The notes beneath the pieces are model-generated. The model made no database searches. It was not told the origin of the DNA and worked only from the letters and a program-made list of their open reading frames with translations. A DNA stretch of 64,000 nucleotides from Pseudomonas viciae (GTDB lineage: Bacteria; Pseudomonadota; Gammaproteobacteria; Pseudomonadales; Pseudomonadaceae). This document shows, one piece after another, positions 28,591-36,940 of the stretch. Position 1 is the first letter of the stretch, and the number at the start of each line of letters is the position of its first letter. The stretch spans positions 62,001-126,000 of the forward strand of contig NZ_CP035088.1 in the NCBI RefSeq assembly GCF_004786035.1, read 5' to 3'. Made by a program: the position numbers and the translations under genes.

Positions 28591-30577
28591 GAGCCAGAGC
28601 ATTTCGCCCGCCGCTTCAGCTGCGCGGAACACAGGCATGGTCGCCACGACCTTATGGGGCTCGGACAAAATCGCAGGTATCACGGTCGATCCAGACGGTG
28701 CGATCTGGCTTGGCGCTTATAGTCGCCTGGGGCTAGGAGGCGAAGAGGATTCAGGCTTCACCGGCAGCCTGGTCCGGTTCAATGCCAACGGTAGCCTGGA
28801 CCGCGACTTCAGCGGCGACGGTAAATCCCTGCTCCCTGTGTCGCTCGATATCGAGGACGGCGGTAATGCCGCCGTGCAGCCGGGCGGGGGCTACCTGGTG
28901 GCGCGCTACGTGAAAGTAGGCGACGCCTGGGTGTCGGGCGTCAGTCGTAATTTGGCGGACGGCAGCCTCGATACGAGTTTCGGGAACGGCGGCACCGTGA
29001 CAGTGCCTTTCTATTGGAATGAAGATCTAGGCCAGCAAGCGTCGTTCTCCGTGCAACGCGACGGCAGCTTCTTCGCAAGCGCTGGGTATCCCTCTGGAGA
29101 GATCTACATCGCCCGCTTCGACGCGACGGGGGCCTTGGTTTCGTCTTTCGCAGAGGCCGGGGTCCTGCACCTGCCAGCATCTGTCGGCATTCATCCCGGC
29201 GGCACGATCGACGTTTCGCTGCAAGGAGACGGGAAGGTATTGATCACGGGGCAAGATACCCTGACCCGCCTCAACCCGGACGGTACGCTGGATAGCAGCT
29301 TTGCGAACGGGGGCAGCCTGGCCTTGGATGTCCATGCAGACGCCCTCGTCATCCAGAACGACGGCAAAATCCTGCTGGCGGGCGCCACGGGCGGCGTGGC
29401 GACCGTCATCCGACTCAATGCCGACGGCTCACTCGACAGCGATTTCGGTGATCAGGGGCGGGTAAGTTGGGGCTCGGAAAGCGCTCCTTTCGCAGTCGCC
29501 GACATGATCGTGCTGGCCGACGGCAGACTATTGATTGGTGGAAGCCAAGGTACGAGCGCGGACGGCTACCTGGCCGCCTTGGTCCAGTTGAACCCCGACG
29601 GCAGCCTGGACCACAGCTTTGGCAATCCCGACGACGGCTATTACCACCTCGACGGTGGCCGCGACGATGACTTCTTGCTCGGGACCGCCTCGTTCGACGA
29701 TGCGATCTTTGGCGGGGCCGGTAACGATCTGCTCGATGGCCAGCAAGGTCGCGACTTGCTGACGGGCGGTGTCGGCGCCGATACGTTCCGTTACCAGTCA
29801 GTCACCGACAGTTACCGAACCGCAACCGCGGCCCATAGCGACCGAATCACTGACTTCGACCCCGGCACCGATACGATCGACCTCGCCTCCCTGGGCTTCC
29901 TCGGGCTGGGCAATGGACATGACGGAACGCTGGCGATACGCGTCAATGAAAGCGGGACGCGGACCTACCTCAAGAGTTTCGATACCAACGCGGACGGGGA
30001 ACGTTTCGAAGTGGTCTTCGACGGTAACTTGGGCCAAGCGCTGAATGAAACCAACATTCTGTTTCAGCAAGCCAGGTTGGTGGGCACAGAAGGGGACGAT
30101 CGTTTACAAGGCAACGCTCGAGGCGAAATCATCGAAGGGGGCGCGGGCGATGATCGCCTTTATGGCGCGCTAGGGAATGATGTGTTGGTTGGCGGAGAGG
30201 GCCGGGACCTATTGGTGGGTGGTGGTAACAACGATGTGTTCCGCTTCGACGGACTGAGCGACAGCTACCGTACCGCCACCGAAAACCACACTGATCGCCT
30301 GATGGACTATACCGCGGGTGAAGACACGATCGACTTGTCTGCCTTGGGCTTTACCCGGCTGGGGGATGGTTATGGCGGCACGTTGGATGTGGTGGTCAAT
30401 GAAGCCAAGAACCTGACTTACTTGAAGAGCTACGAAGTCGATGCGTCCGGGGCTCGATTTGAGTTGAGCTTGGTGGGGGACCACTCCGGTTACCGTGATT
30501 TGAACATCATCTTTGCCGAGCCCTCGGAAGGGGAGGCCATTCAATTAGTTGGAGTGGCTAATGACGTCTGGGTGTAA
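28589..30577 (+). CDS. Secreted-type calcium-binding protein: delta-60 repeats plus RTX
   Basis: 662 residues. The first half holds at least five delta-60 repeats with the core LDxxFGxxG (DGSLDTSFGNGG, DGTLDSSFANGG, DGSLDSDFGDQG, DGSLDHSFGN), probably a propeller. The second half has two RTX blocks, GGAGNDLLDGQQGRD near 374 and GGAGDDRLYGALGNDVLVGG near 517, each followed by a serralysin-C-like segment with DTIDLASLGF or DTIDLSALGF. No Sec signal: a type I secretion substrate in layout, but no transporter is nearby. GGAGG is seven bases before the ATG at 28589 and too near the ATG at 28583. Function unknown; possibly an adhesin or surface protein. Confidence 0.85.
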   Translation: MSQSISPAASAARNTGMVATTLWGSDKIAGITVDPDGAIWLGAYSRLGLGGEEDSGFTGSLVRFNANGSLDRDFSGDGKSLLPVSLDIEDGGNAAVQPGGGYLVARYVKVGDAWVSGVSRNLADGSLDTSFGNGGTVTVPFYWNEDLGQQASFSVQRDGSFFASAGYPSGEIYIARFDATGALVSSFAEAGVLHLPASVGIHPGGTIDVSLQGDGKVLITGQDTLTRLNPDGTLDSSFANGGSLALDVHADALVIQNDGKILLAGATGGVATVIRLNADGSLDSDFGDQGRVSWGSESAPFAVADMIVLADGRLLIGGSQGTSADGYLAALVQLNPDGSLDHSFGNPDDGYYHLDGGRDDDFLLGTASFDDAIFGGAGNDLLDGQQGRDLLTGGVGADTFRYQSVTDSYRTATAAHSDRITDFDPGTDTIDLASLGFLGLGNGHDGTLAIRVNESGTRTYLKSFDTNADGERFEVVFDGNLGQALNETNILFQQARLVGTEGDDRLQGNARGEIIEGGAGDDRLYGALGNDVLVGGEGRDLLVGGGNNDVFRFDGLSDSYRTATENHTDRLMDYTAGEDTIDLSALGFTRLGDGYGGTLDVVVNEAKNLTYLKSYEVDASGARFELSLVGDHSGYRDLNIIFAEPSEGEAIQLVGVANDVWV

Positions 30578-30622
30578 AACGCAGACCGGGTTATTCCTTG
30601 TCTTGGGCCGCATCCCTTTACT

Positions 30623-30657
30623 CCCAGATCACCCTCGCTTGTTGGGGGTGATCTGGG
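30623..30657 (+). terminator. Strong hairpin after the calcium-binding-protein gene
   Basis: A perfect 12-bp stem, CCCAGATCACCC / GGGTGATCTGGG, with an 11-base loop, 46 bases after the stop. The tail GCTGTCGGTCTTTGCC has few T, so it is a candidate terminator rather than a certain one. Confidence 0.5.
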
Positions 30658-30820
30658 GCTGTCGGTCTTTGCCGTGGCGATGGGGGGGTCATGAAGCGGT
30701 GGTGGTTTGAGTAGGTTTACTGAAGAGAGAAAGGGGGGCGGACTGAATATCAAAAAATAAATGCGTCACTCTTTCACGTCCCAATGCCCAGCAGATCTGC
30801 GCAAAACAACACCTCAACCC

Positions 30821-31303
30821 TTAGGTTGAACAGAACGTAAGTACGCTCTCATATATTACTGCGTCTTGAGTTATCAGTAAGAGGCGACAGGCGCCCAGCA
30901 GAGCATGCACGGGTTGTAAATCTTCAATTTGTGCCCAGAACGCGTCGACCTTATCGCTCTCTCCGAACGGTTGAAATGCGATAGCGCTGCTAAATCTGGA
31001 GAGCCTCACCCGATCAGGCAAGCGCTCAAAAACATACCACTCATCAAAGCCCGGCGTGGGCAACTGAGCGATATCCATAATGATAGGACTGATCGCCAAG
31101 TCACCTACACGTTGCCACCCGCTAGCGATCTCAACGGCGCTAAGGTTATAGGGCCCGCTATCCGACGCAGCAATCGCCACATAACGCCCACGTACGAGCT
31201 GAGGAAGCTGGCGAATGAGGTCGCCCAGGTTAACGTCGTATCCATCGTGCCAGTCGAGAGCGCTGTAGCCCGCGTGCGCCCCGGTATGCAGTTCGGTTGT
31301 CAT
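30821..31303 (-). CDS. Hypothetical protein, 160 residues
   Basis: Starting at the ATG at 31303 (MTTELHTGAHAGYSALDWHD) the protein is soluble, without signal or membrane span. The segment PGFDEWYVFERL recalls small immunity-type proteins, but I do not recognise a family. The frame runs 57 codons further upstream, through a GGGGACAGA-type palindrome, which is not a credible N-terminus. It stands alone, divergent from the DUF2459 gene. Function not assigned. Confidence 0.6.
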   Translation of the reverse strand: MTTELHTGAHAGYSALDWHDGYDVNLGDLIRQLPQLVRGRYVAIAASDSGPYNLSAVEIASGWQRVGDLAISPIIMDIAQLPTPGFDEWYVFERLPDRVRLSRFSSAIAFQPFGESDKVDAFWAQIEDLQPVHALLGACRLLLITQDAVIYESVLTFCST

Positions 31304-31327
31304 ATATTTCCTTTGAGGATCAGCGAT

Positions 31328-31370
31328 GACAAAAAAGGGATTTATTTTCTGAAAATAAATCTGAGAGTCA
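31328..31370. repeat. GGGGACAGA-type palindrome, copy d (decayed)
   Basis: AAAGGGATTTATTTTC faces GAAAATAAATCTGAG; the GGGGACAG tips are eroded but the ATTTATTT core is intact. Confidence 0.6.
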
Positions 31371-31385
31371 TCTGGCCGGCCTCCC

Positions 31386-31496
31386 CACCTCACAGAGGTG
31401 GCGCAAAATTCAAGGTGCGAACTTAGACTTTTGCTGAGGAGGTCGTGATGAAATTCTGTGGCATAGACCTGCATTCGAACAACAGCATTGTAGTGC
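31386..31496 (+). pseudogene. IS110-family transposase 5' remnant fused to the next gene
   Basis: The codons at 31448-31495 give MKFCGIDLHSNNSIVV, the start of IS110-type DEDD transposases, including the first catalytic Asp (GID). The ribosome site GAGGAGG at 31436-31442 comes with it. Just upstream is a perfect hairpin, CACCTC-ACA-GAGGTG (31386-31400), possibly part of the non-coding left end of the element. From codon 17 the frame continues as the signal peptide of the DUF2459 protein. No other part of the transposase remains. Confidence 0.7.
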
Positions 31497-32125
31497 TGGC
31501 CCTAGTCCTCACGCTGTTCGGCTGCGCTACCGCGTCGGACCCGCCGAGGGGCGAGGGTGGCGATTGGCGGTCCTTCTATGTAGTGAATCATGGCCTGCAT
31601 ACCGGGTTGGTGATTGCGCGCCCCGATCTGCTTCAGGTGCTTCCCGCACTGGCTGAAGAATTCAGCGACGGCGACCTCGTTGAGTTCGGTTGGGGTGACG
31701 AGGATTTTTACCGAGCCCCACAGGCCACCTTGAGCCTTGCCCTGCGAGCCTTGTTCGGGTCGACGGCAACCGTGCTGCATGCGGTCAAGATTGACGGGGA
31801 CCCCAGGCGGCGTTTCGCCGCAAGCGAGGTCATCGAGGTGCGGGTGACGGAGGACAGCTACCAACGACTGCTCGCGTTCGTGGCCGGGACCTTCACCCAC
31901 TCAGCGACGGGCACCTTGGTGGTGCTCGGGCCTGGTCTGTATGGAGAGAGCCGGTTCTACCAGGCCGAGGGTCGCTATTCGCTGTTTTATACTTGCAATA
32001 CCTGGGTCGCAGAGGCGCTGGCCGCGAGCAACTGTCCAATGTCGCCTGCAGCGGTGATTACGGCGGGGAACGTCATGTCGCAGTTGCGCCGGGCGACAGC
32101 GGTCGGTGCATCCTGCCTTGACTGA
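31448..32125 (+). CDS. DUF2459 lipoprotein with a transposase-derived N-terminus
   Basis: 225 residues. From about residue 38 it is a standard DUF2459 protein (FYVVNHGLHTGLVI, VEFGWGDEDFY, FYTCNTWVAEAL with the conserved Cys/Asn/Trp). Residues 17-26, LALVLTLFGC, are the hydrophobic stretch and lipobox of a lipoprotein signal. Residues 1-16 are IS110 transposase sequence, replacing the native start. The hybrid n-region is long and has only one Lys, so export may be weaker. GAGGAGG lies five bases before the ATG. DUF2459 proteins are of unknown function. Confidence 0.8.
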   Translation: MKFCGIDLHSNNSIVVLALVLTLFGCATASDPPRGEGGDWRSFYVVNHGLHTGLVIARPDLLQVLPALAEEFSDGDLVEFGWGDEDFYRAPQATLSLALRALFGSTATVLHAVKIDGDPRRRFAASEVIEVRVTEDSYQRLLAFVAGTFTHSATGTLVVLGPGLYGESRFYQAEGRYSLFYTCNTWVAEALAASNCPMSPAAVITAGNVMSQLRRATAVGASCLD

Positions 32126-32126
32126 A

Positions 32127-32172
32127 AAGGGGGAGAATTATTTTGCTGGAAATAAATCTGTCCCCTTTTTTG
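32127..32172. repeat. GGGGACAGA-type palindrome, copy e
   Basis: AAAAGGGGGAGAATTATTTTG faces AAATAAATCTGTCCCCTTTT. It lies directly after the DUF2459 stop and before the AT-rich gene; it could also end transcription. Confidence 0.75.
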
Positions 32173-32233
32173 TGCAGTACAATTTGAGTTTACTGGAAAA
32201 CCCAAAACGGGTTTGGAAGTTTGGAGGCATGTT

Positions 32234-32893
32234 TTGGCAAAGAATAAACTCGGAGAGTCGCAAGTTATAGACTTTTTCTCTTCGGTATTGAGGGATCAGC
32301 TGGTCAATAAATTTGGAAGCCATTCGGAATATTTCATTGGGAATTTTTCTGGCAGTCAAGATCGTAAGTATGCAGATTTTTTTGCTGGAACTAATTCCTC
32401 GTGCGTACTTATTGAGTTTAAAGAGTTTGAACGCGAGATTCGGGATGAATACAGGAAGCCTCTCCGAGAAAAGCTATGTAAAAATCTAACGAGTAAAACG
32501 GCAGCATTATCCAGAACTACCCATTTTATTGCCTATAGAGTTTCGAGTATATGTATGGATATAAAGCTATCACCATATGTAGATGTGGTTTGCCCGAAGT
32601 GGTCAATTGGAAGCCCTCCTCTTGAGGCTATAAGCTCTAAAGCACATTATGACTTTATTGATGACTTTCTCTCAGCAAAAGAAGGTGTGGCTATTGATAA
32701 ATTTTTAAAGTACGCAGGGCATCTTAACTCTACCGCTGGAGGTATTGCAGATGGGGCCAGTGCCCCCTTCAAATCAGTACTTTATAGTCGTAATACTCAA
32801 GGTAGAGTTGTAGGTACCATCTTTAATTCACTGGGCGAACTACGAAAACTAATAGATAAGGCACCGAAGATTACACAATCCTGGGAGCCGTAG
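32234..32893 (+). CDS. AT-rich orphan with a PD-(D/E)XK-like signature
   Basis: 219 residues from the TTG at 32234, chosen because TTGGAGG (32221-32227) lies six bases before it; another TTG at 32213 has no ribosome site. Base composition is far richer in A+T than the flanking genes, with rare codons such as ATA and AGA, so it is probably foreign. Asp48 (KYADFF) followed by the strand CVLIEFKEF with Glu61 and Lys63 fits the core of PD-(D/E)XK nucleases. No partner gene is visible. A restriction-like or defence role is possible but unproven. Confidence 0.6.
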   Translation: MAKNKLGESQVIDFFSSVLRDQLVNKFGSHSEYFIGNFSGSQDRKYADFFAGTNSSCVLIEFKEFEREIRDEYRKPLREKLCKNLTSKTAALSRTTHFIAYRVSSICMDIKLSPYVDVVCPKWSIGSPPLEAISSKAHYDFIDDFLSAKEGVAIDKFLKYAGHLNSTAGGIADGASAPFKSVLYSRNTQGRVVGTIFNSLGELRKLIDKAPKITQSWEP

Positions 32894-32982
32894 CGGGTTC
32901 TTGTCTTTCATGAAATGATGACGTCATCACTCATAGTATGAGTCATTGAAGAATGAAAAAAAGTTTGAGAGTCGGGAGTCTT

Positions 32983-33006
32983 CAGAGAAATAAATCCGTC
33001 CCCTTA
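32983..33006. repeat. GGGGACAGA-type half element, copy f
   Basis: Only one arm, AGAAATAAATCCGTCCCCTTA, is present, just past the AT-rich gene. Confidence 0.55.
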
Positions 33007-33054
33007 TTGGTCCTAGTTTCCGCGCCCGTTTCCGTCTTGAGTTAGAGCACGTCG

Positions 33055-33450
33055 TTAAATGGTGGACAAGTCTTTGGCAAAACGCTCGACTTGGCTCGGG
33101 AGGACCAACAGAGAAGCATTTATCCGCCAATCGCAACCGTCATCTGACGTTGAACCCAAGTAGACGCGCAAGAAAACAAATCCTGGAAAAGCAGGATCCA
33201 GGCAGGCCGAGATCGCAAAGTCCTCGCTTTCAGAAAGCCAGTCTTTCGAGGCGCCTTCCTCAAGTTGCGCTACCGAGGCGAAGAACTCGTCAAGTAGATG
33301 CTGGTTATCCGCAGCGGAAATCCATTCTGATGTAATTTCTGCGTGCAGATCAGTACCCGCGAGTCGAGCGACAATGCAGCCAGCCCGGCCGCTAGGACAC
33401 GGAATGATGGTCAGTGTCAGCCCATCCTCTTGCTTTATTTCTGCTGGCAT
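33055..33450 (-). CDS. DUF6228-like small soluble protein
   Basis: 131 residues from the ATG at 33450; the frame also offers a GTG at 33480, and neither has a good ribosome site. The order GLTLTIIP, then LHAEITSEWIS, then LDEFFASVAQLEEG and CLDPAFPGFVFLRVYLGS, ending ASLLVLPSQVERFAKDL, fits the DUF6228 pattern (C-terminal amphipathic helix after a beta sandwich). Such small solitary proteins are often found among immunity-type genes, but no toxin is beside it. Confidence 0.55.
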   Translation of the reverse strand: MPAEIKQEDGLTLTIIPCPSGRAGCIVARLAGTDLHAEITSEWISAADNQHLLDEFFASVAQLEEGASKDWLSESEDFAISACLDPAFPGFVFLRVYLGSTSDDGCDWRINASLLVLPSQVERFAKDLSTI

Positions 33451-33534
33451 TGCTGCACCGGTATCAGAACTGAAGTGCACGATATTACGTATGCACGAGC
33501 TGAAAATTCAAAGACGGATTAGTACGGGGAAACT

Positions 33535-33596
33535 GGGACAGACCACGATTTTGCGCTCACCTGTAATCGGACCGTCTCATAATCGTGGTCTGTCCC
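33535..33596. repeat. GGGACAGA-type palindrome, copy g
   Basis: GGGACAGACCACGATT (33535-33550) and its perfect 16-base inverse (33581-33596) flank a 30-base loop. Confidence 0.8.
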
Positions 33597-33609
33597 CCGT
33601 TCCTGCCGG

Positions 33610-33696
33610 TGTGGGAGTGGATTCGCGAAGGCGGCGGCACATTCAACATTGATGCAAGCTGACCCGCCACCTTCGCGAGCAAGCCCGCTCCCACAG
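33610..33696. repeat. REP inverted pair
   Basis: The left arm GTGGGAGTGGATTCGCGAAG is partly eroded; the right arm CTTCGCGAGCAAGCCCGCTC is intact. It marks the right border of the accessory region, before the cox block. Confidence 0.75.
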
Positions 33697-33746
33697 GGGA
33701 TCGGGGTGTTGCAGATACTGTATTCCGCAGGGGTCTCGCCTTGGCC

Positions 33747-34382
33747 TTATTTACGCTTGAGCATCTCCGGCAACTGCGCCACCAGTTTCTGGTTGTTCAA
33801 TGGCGCACGAATAAACCCACGTTGGGTGCCGTCCGGGCCGATGACGGCCAGGTTACCGCTGTGATCAACCGTGTAGTTGGGCTTGCTGGTATCCGCCGGA
33901 ATGAACGGAATGCTCACCGCATTCGCCAGTTTCTGCAGGTCTTCAACCGACGAGGCGGTCAGCCCTTTGAACTGCGGGTCGAAGTAGCCCAGGTACTGCT
34001 TGAGTTGCTTGGGCGTGTCGCGGTTGGGGTCGACGCTCACCAGTACGATCTGCAACTTATCCACAGCCTCGGGCGGCAGTTCGCTTTTGATCTGGCGCAG
34101 TTGGGCGAGGGTGGTCGGGCAGATGTCCGGGCAGAAGGTGTAGCCGAAGAACAGCAGGCTCCATTTGCCTTTCAACCCGTCCATCGCCACGGGCTGGCCG
34201 TCCTGGTCGGTCATTTTCACGTCCGGCAGGTTGCGGCTCTGGGGCAGCAGGATGATGCCGGCATCGATCAGCGCAGTCGGGTCGCCCTGGCCTCTGCCGG
34301 ACAGTACTTTGTTGATGGTCAGGCCGAGGATCACAGCGATCACGGCCGCGAGGATGAAGACGGTTTTCTGGGTTCGAGTCAT
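33747..34382 (-). CDS. SCO family copper chaperone of cytochrome oxidase
   Basis: 211 residues: an N-terminal membrane anchor (about 8-26) and a periplasmic thioredoxin fold. The copper ligands are complete: Cys84 and Cys88 in FCPDICP and His174 in VDHSG. It helps assemble the CuA centre of subunit II. The ATG at 34382 overlaps the cyoE stop by four bases; the frame's long upstream extension is the shadow of cyoE. Last gene of the cox run. Confidence 0.95.
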   Translation of the reverse strand: MTRTQKTVFILAAVIAVILGLTINKVLSGRGQGDPTALIDAGIILLPQSRNLPDVKMTDQDGQPVAMDGLKGKWSLLFFGYTFCPDICPTTLAQLRQIKSELPPEAVDKLQIVLVSVDPNRDTPKQLKQYLGYFDPQFKGLTASSVEDLQKLANAVSIPFIPADTSKPNYTVDHSGNLAVIGPDGTQRGFIRAPLNNQKLVAQLPEMLKRK

Positions 34383-35278
34383 AGGCTCAACAGTAAGTAA
34401 TGATCTACAAGCAGGGCGATGAACAGCAGGAACAAGTACCAGATAGAGTACTTGAAGGTGTTGATCGCCGCGTGCGGCCGACTGCCACGGTACAACACCA
34501 CGGCCCATTGCAGGAACCTGGCGCCCAATACGAGAGCGCAGACAAGATAGAGCATCCCGCTCATCTGGATCACGAACGGCATCAGGCTCACCGCCAGCAG
34601 CACCAGGGTGTACAACAGGATATGGATCTTGGTGTAGTGCTCGCCGTGGGTCACCGGCAACATCGGGATGTCCGCCTTGGCGTATTCCTCCTTGCGGTGA
34701 ATCGCCAGGGCCCAGAAATGCGGCGGGGTCCAGGCGAAGATGATCAGCACCAGCAACAGCGGTTCGGCGCTGACATGACCGGTGGCGGCCACCCAACCCA
34801 ACAGCGGTGGCGCCGCACCGGCGAGGCCGCCGATGACGATGTTCTGCGGCGTCGCCCGTTTGAGGAAACCGGTGTAGACCACCGCATAGCCCAGCAACGA
34901 GGCCAGGGTCAGCCAGGCGGTCAGCGGGTTGGTGAACGCCAGCAGCATGGCCTGGCCGGCCACTGCCAGCGCCAGGGCGAAGGTCAGTGCGGCGGCCGGT
35001 GAGATGCGTCCCTCGGCCAAGGGTCGTTTGTGGGTACGGGCCATCACCGCATCGATGCGCCGGTCCACCACATGGTTGACTGCCGCCGCGCCACCGGCAC
35101 ACAGGGCGATCCCCAGGTTGCCGAACACCAGGACCGTCCACGGCACCCCGGCGCGGGTGGCGAGGAACATGCCGACCAGCGAGGTGATCAGCATCAGCAC
35201 CACCACTTTGGGCTTGGTCAGCTCCAGATAGTCGCGCCAGATCGCCTGGTTGTGGCGTTCACCGGTCAGGGTTGCCAT
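34379..35278 (-). CDS. cyoE: Protoheme IX farnesyltransferase
   Basis: 299 residues, nine membrane spans. It adds a farnesyl group to heme b to give heme O. UbiA-type Asp motifs are present: [20 protein letters not shown] (near 66-85) and the later [20 protein letters not shown]. It overlaps ctaA by 13 bases and the sco gene by four. Also named ctaB; with ctaA next door it serves the aa3 oxidase. Confidence 0.97.
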   Translation of the reverse strand: MATLTGERHNQAIWRDYLELTKPKVVVLMLITSLVGMFLATRAGVPWTVLVFGNLGIALCAGGAAAVNHVVDRRIDAVMARTHKRPLAEGRISPAAALTFALALAVAGQAMLLAFTNPLTAWLTLASLLGYAVVYTGFLKRATPQNIVIGGLAGAAPPLLGWVAATGHVSAEPLLLVLIIFAWTPPHFWALAIHRKEEYAKADIPMLPVTHGEHYTKIHILLYTLVLLAVSLMPFVIQMSGMLYLVCALVLGARFLQWAVVLYRGSRPHAAINTFKYSIWYLFLLFIALLVDHYLLLSL

Positions 35279-36345
35279 GGCATCTCTCCTTTTATTGTTA
35301 TGGGACTGGCGCTGTGTTTATGCGGGTAGAAGCGCCAGCGCAGCGGGACGTGATGCTTGACCCGGACCAGGCTGGTACGGGCGTGATAATTGACCAGCAC
35401 CAGGGTCAACAGCAGCGCGGCGCCCCCGGCGTTATGAGCGACCGCCACCGGCAACGGCAGATGGAACAGCACGTTGCTGATGCCCAGGGTGATCTGCGCC
35501 GCCAGGGCGATCAACACCAGCCCGGCCAGGCGGGTCATGCCAACCGCCTTGAGTTGCCAGGCCAGCCCCAGTAGCACCAGCGTCACCAGCAATGCGCCAA
35601 TGCGATGGGTCAGGTGGATGGCTGTGCGCGCATCGCTGTCGAGCTGGCCGCCCAGGTAGTTGGGGCCGATGTGCTGGGTCAGGTGAAAGCCATTGGCGAA
35701 ATCGGCTGGTGGCAGCCATTGGCCGTGGCAGGTGGGGAAATCAATGCAGGCCACCGCCGCGTAATTGGAGCTGACCCAGCCGCCCAGGGCGATCTGGCCG
35801 ATCACCAGCAGCAGCCCGGCCGTCGCCCAATGTTGCAGGCGCTTGGGCACAGTCAGCGCCGGCAGTACGCCGGACAATCTCAAGGTCAGCAGAAACAGCA
35901 GGCTCAACGTCGCGAACCCGCCCAGCAAATGCCCGGTGACCACTTGCGGCCAGAGTTTCAGGGTCACGGTCCACATGCCGAACGCCGCTTGCGCAAAGAC
36001 CACGGCCAGTAGAAACAGCGGCAGCTTCAAGGGTAGACCGGGGTGACGACGGTTCATCCAGGCCCGGGCGGCCAGCACGGTAATCATTAGCCCCAGGGCG
36101 CCCGCGAAGTAGCGATGGACCATTTCGTTCCAGCCCTTGTGGGCTTCCACCGGGGCGTCGGGATAATGCAACTCGGCATGGGCCAGTTGGGCTTCGCTCT
36201 TGGGCACGCTGATAAAACCGTAGCAACCGGGCCAGTCCGGGCAACCGAGGCCCGCATGGGTCAGCCGGGTGTAGGCGCCCAGCAGGACGACGATCAGTGC
36301 CAGCAACGTGGCAAACAGCGCGAGGCGAAATCCAGGTTTGGCCAT
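35266..36345 (-). CDS. ctaA: Heme A synthase (COX15/CtaA)
   Basis: 359 residues, eight membrane spans in two four-helix halves. It oxidises the heme O methyl group to give heme A. Conserved His and Cys positions appear in [19 protein letters not shown] near residue 26, [19 protein letters not shown], and the second-half [10 protein letters not shown]. It ends inside cyoE (13-base overlap), so the two are coupled. Confidence 0.95.
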   Translation of the reverse strand: MAKPGFRLALFATLLALIVVLLGAYTRLTHAGLGCPDWPGCYGFISVPKSEAQLAHAELHYPDAPVEAHKGWNEMVHRYFAGALGLMITVLAARAWMNRRHPGLPLKLPLFLLAVVFAQAAFGMWTVTLKLWPQVVTGHLLGGFATLSLLFLLTLRLSGVLPALTVPKRLQHWATAGLLLVIGQIALGGWVSSNYAAVACIDFPTCHGQWLPPADFANGFHLTQHIGPNYLGGQLDSDARTAIHLTHRIGALLVTLVLLGLAWQLKAVGMTRLAGLVLIALAAQITLGISNVLFHLPLPVAVAHNAGGAALLLTLVLVNYHARTSLVRVKHHVPLRWRFYPHKHSASPITIKGEMPWQP

Positions 36346-36355
36346 GTCGATGCCC

Positions 36356-36940
36356 TCATCCGATGTTCGACAGTTTCAGCAGGTGGCGCAGGTCGTTGAG
36401 CAAGTCCTTGCCCTTGACCCGGGCGTCGTAGCGCAGCACCAGGTTGCTGTGGGGATCGATAATCCACAGTTGCGCGCCGCCAGAGCCCTGGGCGCCTTTC
36501 TGATAGGCCGGCAGGTCCAGTGGATAGCGTTGCAGTTGCGGGTATTCGCGCTGCAGTTGCGCGTCATAGTCCGCATCCAGCGGTTGTGCGATGGCCAGGG
36601 CGTGGCTGGCGCGACCGGCTTCGCGGCCCAGGCCGATCTGCACCTGGCGGGCCAGGTACACCAGTTGCCGGCAATCCACCGAGCATTCCTGCGGTGCGGT
36701 GACCAGGATCTGCCAGCGCTGTTCATCGGCCTGTACGCCAATTTCGGCGCGGGTCTGGCCGTTGCCGATCAGTTCGCCGTGGTAGCTGCGGCTTTCCGGC
36801 ACCCAGAACTGGAATTTGTACATGCCGGTGGCGAGAATCATCGGGCCGATCACCCCGAGCACGATCAGCAGCAATTGCACGCGGCCCTTGCGACGGTTGG
36901 GCGCCTCAGACGTGTTGGTTGGATTCATGGTGCTTCCCAT
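36356..36940 (-). CDS. Membrane-anchored Sco-like protein of the cox cluster
   Basis: 194 residues from the ATG at 36940, preceded by GGGAGA; the ATG at 36928 is the alternative. One membrane span (about 22-42), then a periplasmic domain. It carries CSVDC (Cys86, Cys90), a CxxxC in the place of the Sco copper motif, and later IDPHSNLVLRY with His164, comparable with VDHSG of Sco. It is usually left as a hypothetical protein next to ctaA. I infer a thioredoxin-fold metallochaperone or thiol reductase for CuA. Confidence 0.7.
   Translation of the reverse strand: MGSTMNPTNTSEAPNRRKGRVQLLLIVLGVIGPMILATGMYKFQFWVPESRSYHGELIGNGQTRAEIGVQADEQRWQILVTAPQECSVDCRQLVYLARQVQIGLGREAGRASHALAIAQPLDADYDAQLQREYPQLQRYPLDLPAYQKGAQGSGGAQLWIIDPHSNLVLRYDARVKGKDLLNDLRHLLKLSNIG

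Noticed and set aside
30821..31474. Long form of the 160-residue hypothetical protein
   Set aside because: The extra 57 codons cross a palindromic repeat and have no ribosome site, so the ATG at 31303 is preferred.
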